DNA of 48,511 nucleotides, taken from Citrobacter youngae. GTDB taxonomy: Bacteria; Pseudomonadota; Gammaproteobacteria; Enterobacterales; Enterobacteriaceae. The notes below the pieces were generated by a model. It saw only the letters and a list, made by a program, of their open reading frames with translations. It was not told the DNA's origin and searched no databases. Positions 36,036 to 47,322 of this stretch are shown here, in pieces (positions within the stretch are counted from its first letter, which is position 1; the number at the start of each line of letters is the position of its first letter). Location of the stretch: the NCBI RefSeq assembly GCF_003818115.1, contig NZ_RPOI01000038.1:1-48511 (forward strand), in the 5' to 3' direction. The position numbers were made by a program, and so were the translations under genes.

Positions 36036-37235
36036 GTGAACACACACACCGCACTTTCCCGTTGGGTTATTTTTGTTCTGGCACTGGGCGCTGGGTTCAG
36101 CGTTGCCGCAATCTATTATGCCCAGCCTCTTTTACCTTTAATGGGTCAGGACCTGGCCTTAAGCGTCACCGGCATGGGGCTGGTGCCAACGCTCACCCAG
36201 GCAGGATACGCGCTGGGCATTTTGTTTTTGTTGCCGCTGGGCGACCGTTATGACCGCCGGACATTAATCCTGCTAAAAAGCGTCTCTCTTGCCGCGCTGC
36301 TGTTGGCCTGCAGCTTTACCGGTCAGTTGCATTCGCTACTGCTGGTTAGCTTACTGATGGGGATGGCAGCGACCATGGCTCAGGATATCGTGCCGGCCGC
36401 AGCCATCCTTGCGCCTGAGGGCAAGCAGGGAAAAACAGTAGGTACCGTCATGACCGGTCTTCTGCTGGGGATCCTACTCTCGCGGACCATCAGCGGGATG
36501 GTAGGTGAAGCCTATGGCTGGCGGGAAATGTATCAACTTGCCGCCGTCAGTATTGCCGTGATTGCCGTACTGATGTGGAAAATGCTGCCCCGCTTTACGG
36601 TCCATTCCACGCTGAGTTATCCGGCATTAATGTTCTCCATGGCGCAACTGTGGCAGCGTTATCCTGCACTGCGCAGGGCGGCGTTGGCTCAGGGCTTCCT
36701 GTCCATTGCCTTTAGCGCCTTCTGGTCAACACTGGCGGTTATGCTCTCTGAGCATTACCACATGGGCAGTGCGATGGCGGGAGCATTTGGTATTGCAGGG
36801 GCAGCCGGGGCGCTGGCAGCCCCTATGGCAGGTCATCTGGCAGATAAAGTAGGTGCCGGACGGGTAACACAGTTGGGGGCGCTGTTAGTCACGCTTTCAT
36901 TTGCCCTGATGTTCTTGCTTCCGGCCCTGCCAGTACAGGGGCAGTGGCTGCTGATTGCCCTGTCAGCGATAGGCTTTGATCTCGGACTGCAATCCAGCCT
37001 GGTCGCCCACCAGAACCTGGTTTATAGCCTGGAGCCTCAGGCAAGAGGTCGTCTGAATGCGTTGCTATTTACCATGGTGTTTATCGGCATGGCGCTGGGT
37101 TCTGTACTCGGAAGTCAGGCCTATGCGCTGGCAAACTGGGAAGGCGTGGTGACACTGGCCACTTTCAGCGGCGTTGTTGCGCTGGTAATTAGACTGACCG
37201 GTAAATTGCCTGTTAGCCAGACAACTGCAGCCTAA
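36036..37235 (+). CDS. MFS efflux-type transporter
   Basis: A protein of about 399 residues with 12 predicted membrane helices. Motif A LPLGDRYDRRTLI lies between helices 2 and 3 and its repeat AGHLADKVGAGRV in the second half, typical of drug or sugar efflux members. The substrate is unknown. I prefer the GTG at 36036, which follows GAGGA at 7 nt and opens VNTHTALSRW. The GTG at 36018 would add six residues and has no ribosome site. It is probably regulated by the adjacent LysR protein. Confidence 0.87.
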   Translation: MNTHTALSRWVIFVLALGAGFSVAAIYYAQPLLPLMGQDLALSVTGMGLVPTLTQAGYALGILFLLPLGDRYDRRTLILLKSVSLAALLLACSFTGQLHSLLLVSLLMGMAATMAQDIVPAAAILAPEGKQGKTVGTVMTGLLLGILLSRTISGMVGEAYGWREMYQLAAVSIAVIAVLMWKMLPRFTVHSTLSYPALMFSMAQLWQRYPALRRAALAQGFLSIAFSAFWSTLAVMLSEHYHMGSAMAGAFGIAGAAGALAAPMAGHLADKVGAGRVTQLGALLVTLSFALMFLLPALPVQGQWLLIALSAIGFDLGLQSSLVAHQNLVYSLEPQARGRLNALLFTMVFIGMALGSVLGSQAYALANWEGVVTLATFSGVVALVIRLTGKLPVSQTTAA

Positions 37236-37270
37236 AAAAATGCCCGCTCCGGGGTGTATGTGGAGCGGGC
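37236..37270 (-). terminator. Terminator between the MFS gene and flgL
   Basis: A perfect 9-bp GC-rich stem (GCCCGCTCC 37242-37250, GGAGCGGGC 37262-37270) followed on the minus strand by seven T residues. It ends the flgKL transcript. Confidence 0.85.
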
Positions 37271-37313
37271 AGACAAACATATCCAGTTTCATGATATGTT
37301 TCAAAAAGGATCG

Positions 37314-38267
37314 TTACCGGTTGAGCTGGAACAGTGACATTCCCTGCATATCGGTAAACGTTTTATACGATGCCTGTAGCGCAGCCTGCTGCATAACATA
37401 CGAAGAAATCGCCGCATTCCAGTCAACATCAACCAGATTGCTCATCTGCTGCGTTTGACCCAACGCGCGATCGGCCCCCAGCGAGTCCAGAGCGCTAAGT
37501 TCACTGAGTTGCGTACCGAGTTCAGCACGAACAGACAGCACGTTATTCAGTGAGTTCTTCAGACCACGGTTGGATTTATCGATGGCTGCTTTGGCTGCAT
37601 CTCTTGCCGCATCATCGCTTTCAATCGGCGTATTCAGGGCCGCAATAGCGGAATCCAGCATGGCGAATAAGTTCGTTTCTGACTTGCTTCCATCTGGCTC
37701 CGGAACCGCGTTGCTGGTCACCGAGTCAAAAATCTTATCCCCGGTATGACCAATCACCATTGACCGAGCGGCATCGACCTGTTGGGTAATATTTTGCGTT
37801 CCACCACTATAGGCACCATCAGTCTGGGCAAATGGTGGGGCTTCCGTTTTGTAGCCGCCAAAGATATAACGACCATTACCGTCGGTACTGTTCGCCAGAT
37901 TCATTAACTGATCGCGGATCCCTTGCAAATCAGTTGCCAACGATGCCCGGTTATCATCACTCAATGTCCCATTGCCAGCATTGACAATTTTTTCCTGTGC
38001 CGCGGTAATAGCGGTCGTCGCCCGGCTTAACACGTTCTCTTCCAGTGACACTTTTTGCGTCGCGAAAGTACGCGCCAGCGTATATTGGCTGTTCTGTGCC
38101 TGAGCCTGTGAAAGCACCACGGCCTGTGATGCGGCAATCGGATCGTCAGACGGGTTGTTCACGCGTTTCCCCGTTGACATCTGCTCGCCAAATTTCAACC
38201 ATTCAGCCTGAGAGTTGGTGATGCCGCGCATATTCTGCTGGTACATCATCTGAGTACTGATACGCAT
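37314..38267 (-). CDS. flgL: Flagellar hook-filament junction protein FlgL
   Basis: A 317-residue protein (HAP3) forming the second ring between hook and filament outside the cell. The flagellin-like N-terminal coiled-coil (MRISTQMMYQQNMRGITNSQ) and C-terminal helix (VDWNAAISSYVMQQAALQASYKTF) are intact. Same length as the E. coli and Salmonella proteins. Exported through the flagellar type III system by its FlgN chaperone. It is cotranscribed after flgK (14-bp gap). Confidence 0.97.
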   Translation of the reverse strand: MRISTQMMYQQNMRGITNSQAEWLKFGEQMSTGKRVNNPSDDPIAASQAVVLSQAQAQNSQYTLARTFATQKVSLEENVLSRATTAITAAQEKIVNAGNGTLSDDNRASLATDLQGIRDQLMNLANSTDGNGRYIFGGYKTEAPPFAQTDGAYSGGTQNITQQVDAARSMVIGHTGDKIFDSVTSNAVPEPDGSKSETNLFAMLDSAIAALNTPIESDDAARDAAKAAIDKSNRGLKNSLNNVLSVRAELGTQLSELSALDSLGADRALGQTQQMSNLVDVDWNAAISSYVMQQAALQASYKTFTDMQGMSLFQLNR

Positions 38268-38281
38268 TGAGTTCCTCTCCC

Positions 38282-39940
38282 TTAGCGAATATTCAGCAGT
38301 GCATCAAAGAGCGAATTCGCCGTTTGCAGTACCTGAGCGTTGGCCAGGTAATACTGCTGATAACGCTGCAAATTCCCGTACTCTTCGTCGAGGTTAACCC
38401 CGGAAATAGACTGTTGCTGATTTGAAAGCTGCGTGACCACGTTGTTTTGCGTGGTGCTGCTGGTTTTTAAGGTCGCCGTTTTGTTCCCGACATCGCTCAC
38501 CAGCGTAGCGTAAGCATCGTTAAAGGTTTTATTCCCGATGGTTGCCTTGGTTTGCAGATCCAGCAGTTTCTGGCCGTTACGGTTATCGCTTTTACCTTTA
38601 TCAACATTGGGATCAGTGTCATTTTTGGACACTTCAGCCATGGCGATTTTCGACTCATCGGTCACCGCCACTTTCATATTAATAATGGCGTCACCCACGG
38701 GTTTCACCGTAAAGCTGTCATTTGCCAGCGCACCATTTTTGACGGTGATTTCCAGCCCATCAAAGGACATTTTTCCGCCAGTAACCGTCGGCTTAAAGCT
38801 GGTATTGTCAGCCAGACGGGTTACCTGCCAGTCAGTACCATCAAACGTAATTTTATAGTCGGTTGCCTGCACCGACGAGCTATCCGTCATTTTAACATCA
38901 AGCGCACCGGTCCCTTTATTCTTCGTATTGCTAAGGACTGCCGGGCCACCAATATCGAAAAAGTTTTTGCCCGGGTCGCCGTTGGCATCAAAACCTTCTT
39001 TGTGCTGCGTGTTAAACGCATCAGCAAAGGCGAGGGCCAACTGACCAAGGGTATTACGCGTCTGGTCGAGTTCCTGCGAACGGAACGTCAACAGCCCGCC
39101 CAGCGAACCGGTCGTGATCAGTTTTTCCGGGATGGCAACTTCTCCGGCCACGCCGTCAACATAAGCGACGGTCGTGCGAGAGGGATCATCGCTGGAAGGT
39201 ACAGCAGCCAGTTGGCGAGCATTGCTGCCTTGCACCAGCGAATAGCCATTCGCCATGGTCACGTTGTAGGTGCCGCCGTCCTGAATGCTGACTTCCACAC
39301 CGACAATCTTGTTCAGATCACTCACCAGTTGATCGCGCTGATCGAGCAGATCGTTAGGTGATGCACCCGCACCAACGCCGGTCAAACGGGAGATTTGGTC
39401 GTTAAGGCTGGCAATTTGCTTCGAATAGTTGTTGATTTGATCGACGCTGGCCTTAATCGCAATATTGACTTGCTTATCCTGATCGCGCAGATATTGGTCC
39501 GTCGTTCTGAACTGATTGACTAAGCCATCAGCTTTACCGATAAGTGCCTGACGCGCCGCCGGATCTTCTGCGTTACTCACCAACGTCTGTAGGCTGGTAA
39601 AAAAGCCCTGCATCGACGTTGAGATCGAACTGGTTTTGCTGGCGAGCAGGTTGTCGATTTTTGACATTTGCTCGTAACGTGTCGTCAGACCGCTGCTCTG
39701 GTTCTGCGCCGCACGTAACTGATTAGTGATAAATGAGTCATACTCACGCTGTACGCCAGAAACATAGACACCATTGCCGACCCAGCCCCCCGCACCCAGC
39801 GTGCTGTTCGCTTGCGCCATAATTGTCGTTTGTCGGGTATAGCCGGCAACGTTATAGCTGGAGATGTTATTACTGGCAGTGTTCAACGCGGCCTGCGCTG
39901 CGCTGAGTCCACTCATCGCGTTATTAATCAAGCTGGACAT
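38282..39940 (-). CDS. flgK: Flagellar hook-filament junction protein FlgK
   Basis: A 552-residue protein (HAP1), the first junction ring on the hook. The terminal rod-type helices are present: LINNAMSGLSAAQAALNTAS with NNISSYNVAGYTRQ at the start, and GVNLDEEYGNLQRYQQYYLANAQ near the end. It is a few residues longer than in E. coli (547) in the variable middle. Its own sigma-28 promoter lies just upstream, making flgKL a late (class 3) unit as well as part of the flgB readthrough. Confidence 0.97.
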   Translation of the reverse strand: MSSLINNAMSGLSAAQAALNTASNNISSYNVAGYTRQTTIMAQANSTLGAGGWVGNGVYVSGVQREYDSFITNQLRAAQNQSSGLTTRYEQMSKIDNLLASKTSSISTSMQGFFTSLQTLVSNAEDPAARQALIGKADGLVNQFRTTDQYLRDQDKQVNIAIKASVDQINNYSKQIASLNDQISRLTGVGAGASPNDLLDQRDQLVSDLNKIVGVEVSIQDGGTYNVTMANGYSLVQGSNARQLAAVPSSDDPSRTTVAYVDGVAGEVAIPEKLITTGSLGGLLTFRSQELDQTRNTLGQLALAFADAFNTQHKEGFDANGDPGKNFFDIGGPAVLSNTKNKGTGALDVKMTDSSSVQATDYKITFDGTDWQVTRLADNTSFKPTVTGGKMSFDGLEITVKNGALANDSFTVKPVGDAIINMKVAVTDESKIAMAEVSKNDTDPNVDKGKSDNRNGQKLLDLQTKATIGNKTFNDAYATLVSDVGNKTATLKTSSTTQNNVVTQLSNQQQSISGVNLDEEYGNLQRYQQYYLANAQVLQTANSLFDALLNIR

Positions 39941-39972
39941 GGAGGTTCCTTGTAATCCTTCAATACTCGGTA

Positions 39973-39999
39973 TTATCGGCAGCAGGTCAGCAGACTTGA
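39973..39999 (-). promoter_or_regulatory. Sigma-28 (FliA) promoter of flgK
   Basis: On the minus strand TCAAGTCT (39992-39999), 11 bp, GCCGATAA (39973-39980) fits the FliA consensus TAAAGTTT-N11-GCCGATAA with an exact -10. It drives flgKL after FlgM is exported. Confidence 0.88.
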
Positions 40000-40004
40000 G
40001 CTAT

Positions 40005-40955
40005 TTAAAAGAGATTATCGAGATTCGTGCTGTAGGTTTTACTCACCTTTTCGCTCATCGATTTTAGCTGCTGGATCATGCTGGTTAATTTGCGCGCATA
40101 GTTAGGGTCAGTGGCGTAACCCGCATTCTGCAATGCCTGGGCACCCTGCTCTGCGGTCGCGGCACCGGTCACCGCTGCGTAACGTGGATTGCGGGATATC
40201 AGACCGACATAATCCGACAGTGCTTCAAGATAGGAGCTATAAACACGGAATTTCGCTTTCACTTTTTTCGCCTCACCGTTTTCGTATTCGGTGGTGGTGA
40301 TTTCAGTGGTCGGCCCTTTCCAGCTTCCCGAGGCTTTCACACCAAAAATGTTAAAACTCGGCTCGCCGTTCTCCCGTCGAATTTGTCGTTGCCCCCACCC
40401 GGACTCCAGCGCCGCCTGCGCCAGAATCAGATGATGAGGAACCCCACTCTGCTGACTGGCCAGTTTTGCCGGCAGAGAAAGTTGAGCCAGAAAGTCTTTA
40501 CTGTCACCCGACAGCGGCTCATCATTGCTTTCCGTCGCCCGGGGAATGGCTTTACGCACCAGTTGCGTCAGCGCCTGATTTTGATAGCTGGTCACCGTTT
40601 CCAGCGAGAACTTCATCGGCACCTGCGGCGCATCATCCGCAGGTTGCGCCTGCCCTTCGGTCATCTGCTTGACCATCATTTCAGCCAGCCCCAGACCTTT
40701 TCCTGCCGTCATCTGCTGGGCGATCTGTTGGTCATACATGCTGGTGTATAAACGCGTGGAGTCGCTGCTAAACACACCGTCTTTTGGCAACGCCTCGCGC
40801 ATACTTTTCAGCATCATCTGCACGAACATCCCTTCAACCTGGCGGGCGACCGGGCGGATATTTGCCGCCGGGTCCTGACCCGCTTTCGCTTTCAGTTCGT
40901 TCAGTGATTGTGCATCCCAGGCGGCGCTGGTCAGCAGTTTGCTATCACCAATCAT
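40005..40955 (-). CDS. flgJ: Rod-assembly protein and peptidoglycan hydrolase FlgJ
   Basis: A 316-residue bifunctional protein. The N-terminal half is the rod cap/scaffold (PVARQVEGMFVQMMLKSMREAL). The C-terminal half is a GH73 glucosaminidase with the catalytic Glu in LAQAALESGWGQRQI, which opens the murein layer for the rod. I set the start at MIGDSKLL (40955), which overlaps the flgI stop by one base and gives family length. The upstream start would lie inside flgI. Confidence 0.96.
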   Translation of the reverse strand: MIGDSKLLTSAAWDAQSLNELKAKAGQDPAANIRPVARQVEGMFVQMMLKSMREALPKDGVFSSDSTRLYTSMYDQQIAQQMTAGKGLGLAEMMVKQMTEGQAQPADDAPQVPMKFSLETVTSYQNQALTQLVRKAIPRATESNDEPLSGDSKDFLAQLSLPAKLASQQSGVPHHLILAQAALESGWGQRQIRRENGEPSFNIFGVKASGSWKGPTTEITTTEYENGEAKKVKAKFRVYSSYLEALSDYVGLISRNPRYAAVTGAATAEQGAQALQNAGYATDPNYARKLTSMIQQLKSMSEKVSKTYSTNLDNLF

Positions 40956-42052
40956 CAGATGATTTCCAGTTTGGCGCGCAGACAACCCGCACTTTGCATG
41001 GATTGCAGGATAGACATCAGGTCCATCGGTGTTGCTCCCAGCGCATTCAATGCACGTACGACGTTGTTCAGGTTGGCGCTGGAACGAACGCTCTGCAACG
41101 AACCACCGCTCTGGCGCAGATCGATCTGCGTTTGTGGCGTCACCACGGTTTGTCCACCACCAAACGGTGTATCCGGTTGGCTGACATTCGCCTGGCGGTT
41201 AACCGTAATCGACAGATTGCCTTGTGCAACAGCGCAACTATCCAGCGTCACCTCGCGGTTCATGACCACCGATCCCGTACGGGAGTTAATAATCACCTTC
41301 GCGTCCTGCGGCGTGACGTTCACTTCCATATTCTGGATATCCGCGAGGAAACGTACCTGCGAGCTATTGCCATTCGGGACGCGTACCTGGATCGTGCGTG
41401 CATCCAGCGCTGTTGCGCTGCCAAAGCCGCGCGAGCGGTTAATGGTGTCGGTAATTTGCTGCGCCATGGTGAAATCTTCATTATTCAGCTGCAAATTAAT
41501 GGTGTTACCGCCGCCGAACTGGCTGGGTAATTCGCGTTCGATGGTCGCGCCGTTGGTAATACGTCCGCCATTGAGCTGGTTCACCTGCACGCTGCTACCA
41601 CCCGCTGCGGCGCCTGCACCACCGACCAGAATATTCCCCTGCGCCAACGCATACACCTGGCTATCGACCCCTTTCAGCGGCGTCATCAGCAGCGTTCCGC
41701 CGCGCAGGCTTTTGGCGTTACCCATTGAAGAGACCACTACGTCAATGGTTTGCCCCTGACGACCAAAGGCCGGGAACTGCGCGGTGACCATTACCGCTGC
41801 CACGTTTTTCAGCTGCATATTGGTGCCGGTAGGCACGGTGATCCCCAACTGCGACAGCATGTTATTCAGCGTTTGTGTCGTAAACGGTGTCTGGGTGGTC
41901 TGGTCACCCGTACCGTCCAGCCCGACCACCAGCCCGTAGCCTATCAGCGAGTTTTCCCGCACGCCCTGCACGCTGGTCAGATCACGAATGCGATCGGCAT
42001 GCGCAAAGGTGGTAGCCAGTACCAGTACCATTCCAACAAGAGTTTTAAACAC
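40955..42052 (-). CDS. flgI: Flagellar P-ring protein FlgI
   Basis: A 365-residue periplasmic protein that forms the bushing in the peptidoglycan layer. A Sec signal peptide is visible ([19 protein letters not shown], cleavage before DRIRDL), followed by the conserved [18 protein letters not shown] and the [16 protein letters not shown] region. Same length as E. coli FlgI. Confidence 0.97.
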   Translation of the reverse strand: MFKTLVGMVLVLATTFAHADRIRDLTSVQGVRENSLIGYGLVVGLDGTGDQTTQTPFTTQTLNNMLSQLGITVPTGTNMQLKNVAAVMVTAQFPAFGRQGQTIDVVVSSMGNAKSLRGGTLLMTPLKGVDSQVYALAQGNILVGGAGAAAGGSSVQVNQLNGGRITNGATIERELPSQFGGGNTINLQLNNEDFTMAQQITDTINRSRGFGSATALDARTIQVRVPNGNSSQVRFLADIQNMEVNVTPQDAKVIINSRTGSVVMNREVTLDSCAVAQGNLSITVNRQANVSQPDTPFGGGQTVVTPQTQIDLRQSGGSLQSVRSSANLNNVVRALNALGATPMDLMSILQSMQSAGCLRAKLEII

Positions 42053-42064
42053 TGGATACCTCGC

Positions 42065-42763
42065 TTACATCGGCGATAAATTAAGGAAGAAACGCTGCAA
42101 CCAGCCCATATTCTGCGCTTCATTGATATAGCCGTTACCGACATATTCAATACGCGCATCCGCAACCTGCGTTGACGGTACAGAGTTGCTGCCGCTAATG
42201 GTGCGCGGGTTAACAACCCCAGAGAAGCGAATGAATTCAGTGCCCTGGTTAATGGCGATCTGTTTTTCACCCACGACATGTAAATTGCCATTCACCAGTA
42301 CCTGGTCAACCGTCACAGTCAACGTACCACTGAAGGTGTTCCTGGCGTTCGCGCCGCCTTTGCCGTTAAACGAGTTGCCGCCAGAAGCCTCTACGTCGGC
42401 ACGCTCATTGCCAAATAATCCCTGCAGGTAACGCGGTACCGTGTCAAACCCAAAGTTAGTTTTGCCATCACGACTGGCATTCGCCGAGGAGCTTTTGCTC
42501 GCACTGACGTTTTCCTGCAATACGATAGTCAACGTATCGCCAATATTGCGCGGACGGCGGTCTTCAAATAACGGCTGGTAGCCATAATTAATCGGCTGCG
42601 CAGACTGAAATATTGATCCATTCGCCACCGGCGTCGGGCCTGGAACTGGCTGGGCAGTCGTCGCGCCCTGCACGAGCGGAGTGGCCGGGATCCAGGCGCA
42701 TCCTGTCAGTGAAACCACCAGCAGGGCCAAAATCGGGTATGGGTGAAGCGCGTATTTTCGCAT
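42065..42763 (-). CDS. flgH: Flagellar L-ring lipoprotein FlgH
   Basis: A 232-residue outer-membrane lipoprotein of the L-ring. The lipobox LTGCAW marks the lipidated cysteine. The [31 protein letters not shown] core and the [12 protein letters not shown] end are nearly identical to Salmonella. The ATG at 42763 (MRKYALH) gives the family length. Two earlier in-frame starts (TTG at 42778, ATG at 42772) would add 3-5 residues. Confidence 0.96.
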   Translation of the reverse strand: MRKYALHPYPILALLVVSLTGCAWIPATPLVQGATTAQPVPGPTPVANGSIFQSAQPINYGYQPLFEDRRPRNIGDTLTIVLQENVSASKSSSANASRDGKTNFGFDTVPRYLQGLFGNERADVEASGGNSFNGKGGANARNTFSGTLTVTVDQVLVNGNLHVVGEKQIAINQGTEFIRFSGVVNPRTISGSNSVPSTQVADARIEYVGNGYINEAQNMGWLQRFFLNLSPM

Positions 42764-42820
42764 TGCCTTCATCTTCAAAATCAGTGCGCCGGTGAGGCTT
42801 TCACCCCACCGGACGTCACT

Positions 42821-44372
<1,552 letters not shown>

Positions 44373-44392
44373 TAAGCCATCCCGTCAGGCGC

Positions 44393-45604
44393 TTAGCGCA
44401 GGTTGACCAGCGTGTTAAGGATCTGATCCTGGGTTTTGATGGTCTGCGCATTCGACTGATAGTTACGCTGAGCGACGATCATATTCACCAGTTCTTTACT
44501 CAAATCCACGTTAGAAGCTTCCAACGCACCGTTGGTCAGCTTGCCGAAGTTACCCGTACCCGCGGTACCCAGCAGCGCCACACCGGAAGCCTGAGTTGCT
44601 GCCCAGACGTTATCGCCCTGAGACGCCAGACCTTCGTTGTTGGCAAAGTTTGCCAGCACGATCTGTCCCAGAACCTGTTTCTGTTCGTTGGAGTAGTTAC
44701 CGACTACGGTACCGTCATTGTTAATCTGGTAGCTCACCAGATCGCCCGGTTTGTAGCCGTCCTGGTTAGTGGCCACAATGTTGTTTGCACCGGTGTTCTG
44801 CTGCATGGAGTTCTGGAAACTCATTGCGAAGGTGACGGCCGGTGCGCCATTGAGCGCAGCTGTGGTGATATTGAATGTACCGCCGCCGATTAGCGCCCCA
44901 TTGGTATCAAATTCCAGCGTGGACGTCGGTGCGGTTGGTACAGCAGCCTTAGGATCGCTGCTATCAATGGTATAGACAGCCCATTTGTTATCAGGCTGTT
45001 TTACAAAATAGGCGTTAACTTCGTGGGCATTGCCCAGGCTGTCATAAACGGTGACAGGGCCTTTTTTGTTATAGCTGTCAGCATCTTTCGGATCGAACTT
45101 TGTCGTTGTCGGGATTTTATCCGACGAGTTCAGGTTGATCTGCATTGAGGCCTTGCTGGTTGCCTGTGCCGCCATCAATGTATTGGGGATCGTGATCGGC
45201 CCCGGGTTCGCACCCTGCTGAACTGTCGGCGGCGTACCGGTCGCCGGATAGCCCGTCAGTTTCAGTCCCTGCATGTTAACGATATTACGGTTTTCATCGA
45301 GCTTGAACTGACCGTTACGGCTGAAGAAAACAGAACCATTGCTGTCAACCATACGGAAAAAACCGTTCTGGCTGATAGCCACATCCAGCCCACGTCCAGT
45401 GTTGGTGGTGGTACCATCGGTAAAGTCCTGGGTAATACCCGCAACTTTAACGCCCAAACCCACTTTAGAACCGGCGAACATATCGGCAAAGGATGCCGTA
45501 CCGGATTTAAAACCGTAAGTGGCGGAGTTGGCGATGTTGTTACCAATGACATCGAGGTTGGTCGCTGCAGCGTTCAGACCGCTGACCGCTTGTGAAAAGG
45601 CCAT
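44393..45604 (-). CDS. flgE: Flagellar hook protein FlgE
   Basis: A 403-residue subunit of the hook, the universal joint. LDVIGNNIANSATYGFKSG at the N-terminus and VDLSKELVNMIVAQRNYQSN at the C-terminus frame a variable, surface-exposed middle. Length equals Salmonella FlgE. Confidence 0.97.
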   Translation of the reverse strand: MAFSQAVSGLNAAATNLDVIGNNIANSATYGFKSGTASFADMFAGSKVGLGVKVAGITQDFTDGTTTNTGRGLDVAISQNGFFRMVDSNGSVFFSRNGQFKLDENRNIVNMQGLKLTGYPATGTPPTVQQGANPGPITIPNTLMAAQATSKASMQINLNSSDKIPTTTKFDPKDADSYNKKGPVTVYDSLGNAHEVNAYFVKQPDNKWAVYTIDSSDPKAAVPTAPTSTLEFDTNGALIGGGTFNITTAALNGAPAVTFAMSFQNSMQQNTGANNIVATNQDGYKPGDLVSYQINNDGTVVGNYSNEQKQVLGQIVLANFANNEGLASQGDNVWAATQASGVALLGTAGTGNFGKLTNGALEASNVDLSKELVNMIVAQRNYQSNAQTIKTQDQILNTLVNLR

Positions 45605-45630
45605 GACTTACTCCTGATAAGTGTGAAGGC

Positions 45631-46329
45631 TTAAATTATCTGCCGTACTTCGTCGAGGGTGGTGGTTCCATAGGTGCCCAGGTCCAGCGTATTACCGCCG
45701 TTACTGCGGATAACACCCTGCACCAGCGCAAACTGTAGAGGCTGCGCCACAAGTTGCGTTCCGGCGTTGCTGGCCGCAATCGAAACGTTATACGAACCGC
45801 TCGGCGCATCCGTGCCGTCCGTCATGGTGCCATCCCAGGTAAAGGTGTGAACGCCCGCTTTCAACCCGCCAATATCAATGGTGCGTACCACCTTGCCGTC
45901 TTTATCGGTAATGGTTGCGGTAACCTTATCTGCCGGTTGCTGCAGCTCAACGCCAAACGGCGTCGTGGTCGTCGTTGCCCCTTCTTCTGCACCTTTACCG
46001 GTCAGAATGGTGGTCCCTGGGATCATGACGCCATGACCAATCAGCGTACTGGCCTGTAACGACTGGCTGCTATCAATCTGTCCGGAGATCGATCCCAGTG
46101 TGGTATTCAATTTTTCAATGCCGCTTACGGTACTAATTTGCGCTAACTGGGTAGTCAACTCATTGTTTTGCAGCGGGTTGGTCGGGTCCTGGTTTTTTAA
46201 CTGCGCGACCAGAAGCGTCAGAAAGCTGCTTTGCAGATCAGCCGCGTTGCTCCCTGTCAGCGAACTTTTGCCAGTGGCAGCATTAACACCCGACGTACTC
46301 GGGTCATTCATTTTTACAGCAACGGACAT
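45631..46329 (-). CDS. flgD: Hook cap (scaffold) protein FlgD
   Basis: A 232-residue protein that caps the growing hook and is later replaced by FlgK. The N-terminal export and assembly part includes SSFLTLLVAQLKNQDPTNPL. The C-terminal part has the FlgD Ig/tudor-like pattern with HTFTWDGTMTDGTDAPSG. Length as in Salmonella. Confidence 0.97.
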   Translation of the reverse strand: MSVAVKMNDPSTSGVNAATGKSSLTGSNAADLQSSFLTLLVAQLKNQDPTNPLQNNELTTQLAQISTVSGIEKLNTTLGSISGQIDSSQSLQASTLIGHGVMIPGTTILTGKGAEEGATTTTTPFGVELQQPADKVTATITDKDGKVVRTIDIGGLKAGVHTFTWDGTMTDGTDAPSGSYNVSIAASNAGTQLVAQPLQFALVQGVIRSNGGNTLDLGTYGTTTLDEVRQII

Positions 46330-46340
46330 GTGCGCCTCCT

Positions 46341-46745
46341 TTACTGGCCCAGCGTCAGCGTTTTAAGCATCAAGCTTTTTACGGTATTGAGCACTTCAAC
46401 GTTTGCCTGATAGCTGCGTGAAGCAGACATGGTGTTAACCATCTCGCCGACCACGTCGACATTCGGCATTTTTACGTAGCCATTCGCATCCGCCAGCGGA
46501 TTGCCCGGCTCATAAACCAGCTTGTCCGGCGCCTGACTTTCAATGACGTCAGCGACTTTTACGCCACCGGTTGCTGCGCCTGGCGCTGCATCGACCTGAA
46601 AAACAACCTGTTTTGCGCGATACGGCTGACCATCAGGTCCGGTCACGCTATCGGCGTTCGCCATGTTGCTGGCAGCCACGTTCAGACGCTGAGACTGAGC
46701 CGTCAGCGCAGAACCTGCGATATCAAAAATATTGAGCAACGCCAC
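46341..46745 (-). CDS. flgC: Proximal rod protein FlgC
   Basis: A 134-residue rod protein with the [15 protein letters not shown] signature and the C-terminal [20 protein letters not shown] helix. It lies 3 bp after flgB. Confidence 0.97.
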   Translation of the reverse strand: MALLNIFDIAGSALTAQSQRLNVAASNMANADSVTGPDGQPYRAKQVVFQVDAAPGAATGGVKVADVIESQAPDKLVYEPGNPLADANGYVKMPNVDVVGEMVNTMSASRSYQANVEVLNTVKSLMLKTLTLGQ

Positions 46746-46748
46746 GGG

Positions 46749-47165
46749 TTAGTTCCCTCCTTGCAGCACGTTCATCATGCCCTTGATTTGCCCACCTAAC
46801 GCGGTAAGCCCCATCTGGTACTTCAGGCTGTTATCCGCAAACTGCGTACGCTCCCGGTCCATATCCACCGTGTTGCCATCCAGAGACGGCTGGTCAGGAA
46901 TGCGATAGAGCAACTCCGTAGATGGCGCCGAGACAGTCTGGGCAGGAATGTGTTGTGCAGAGGTCAGCGTCAACGAAACACCGCCGGTTTCTTCCCGCCC
47001 GCGCACCATGACTTTTTTTAATTCACTGGCGAAATCCAGGTCGCGCGCCTGATACCCCGGCGTGTCGGCATTGGCAATGTTGGCCGCTAATATTTCCTGG
47101 CGTTGGGCGCGCAAATTCAGCGCTTCCTGTTGAAAACGTAAGGCGGCGTCGAGCTTATCGAGCAT
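46749..47165 (-). CDS. flgB: Proximal rod protein FlgB
   Basis: A 138-residue rod protein, the first gene of the flgBCDEFGHIJ(KL) operon, with [19 protein letters not shown] at the N-terminus. A GGAGGAGAT ribosome site precedes the ATG. It diverges from flgA. Confidence 0.97.
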   Translation of the reverse strand: MLDKLDAALRFQQEALNLRAQRQEILAANIANADTPGYQARDLDFASELKKVMVRGREETGGVSLTLTSAQHIPAQTVSAPSTELLYRIPDQPSLDGNTVDMDRERTQFADNSLKYQMGLTALGGQIKGMMNVLQGGN

Positions 47166-47322
47166 ATCTCCTCCGCAAATGACAAAATTCAGCCGACAGC
47201 TTAAATCCCATCACGCGCGCGTTATCGCCGGAATAAACGCAAAATGCGTCGCTATTTGTTGCGTTGATGACTGCGTCACACAGGTAGAATCCTGCCACTA
47301 CCTGAAAAAGCGCGAGGTTTTG
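47166..47322. promoter_or_regulatory. flgA-flgB divergent control region
   Basis: 157 bp between the divergent class 2 units flgAMN and flgB-J. By homology FlhD4C2 binds here and activates both promoters. I do not see a clean copy of its loose consensus that I would mark to the base. Confidence 0.6.

Noticed and set aside
38552-39361. A 269-codon frame antisense to flgK
   Set aside because: Shadow of a well-conserved gene with no independent support.
40784-41759. Long frames antisense to flgJ and flgI
   Set aside because: They overlap one another and two clear flagellar genes. Composition is that of reverse-strand shadows.
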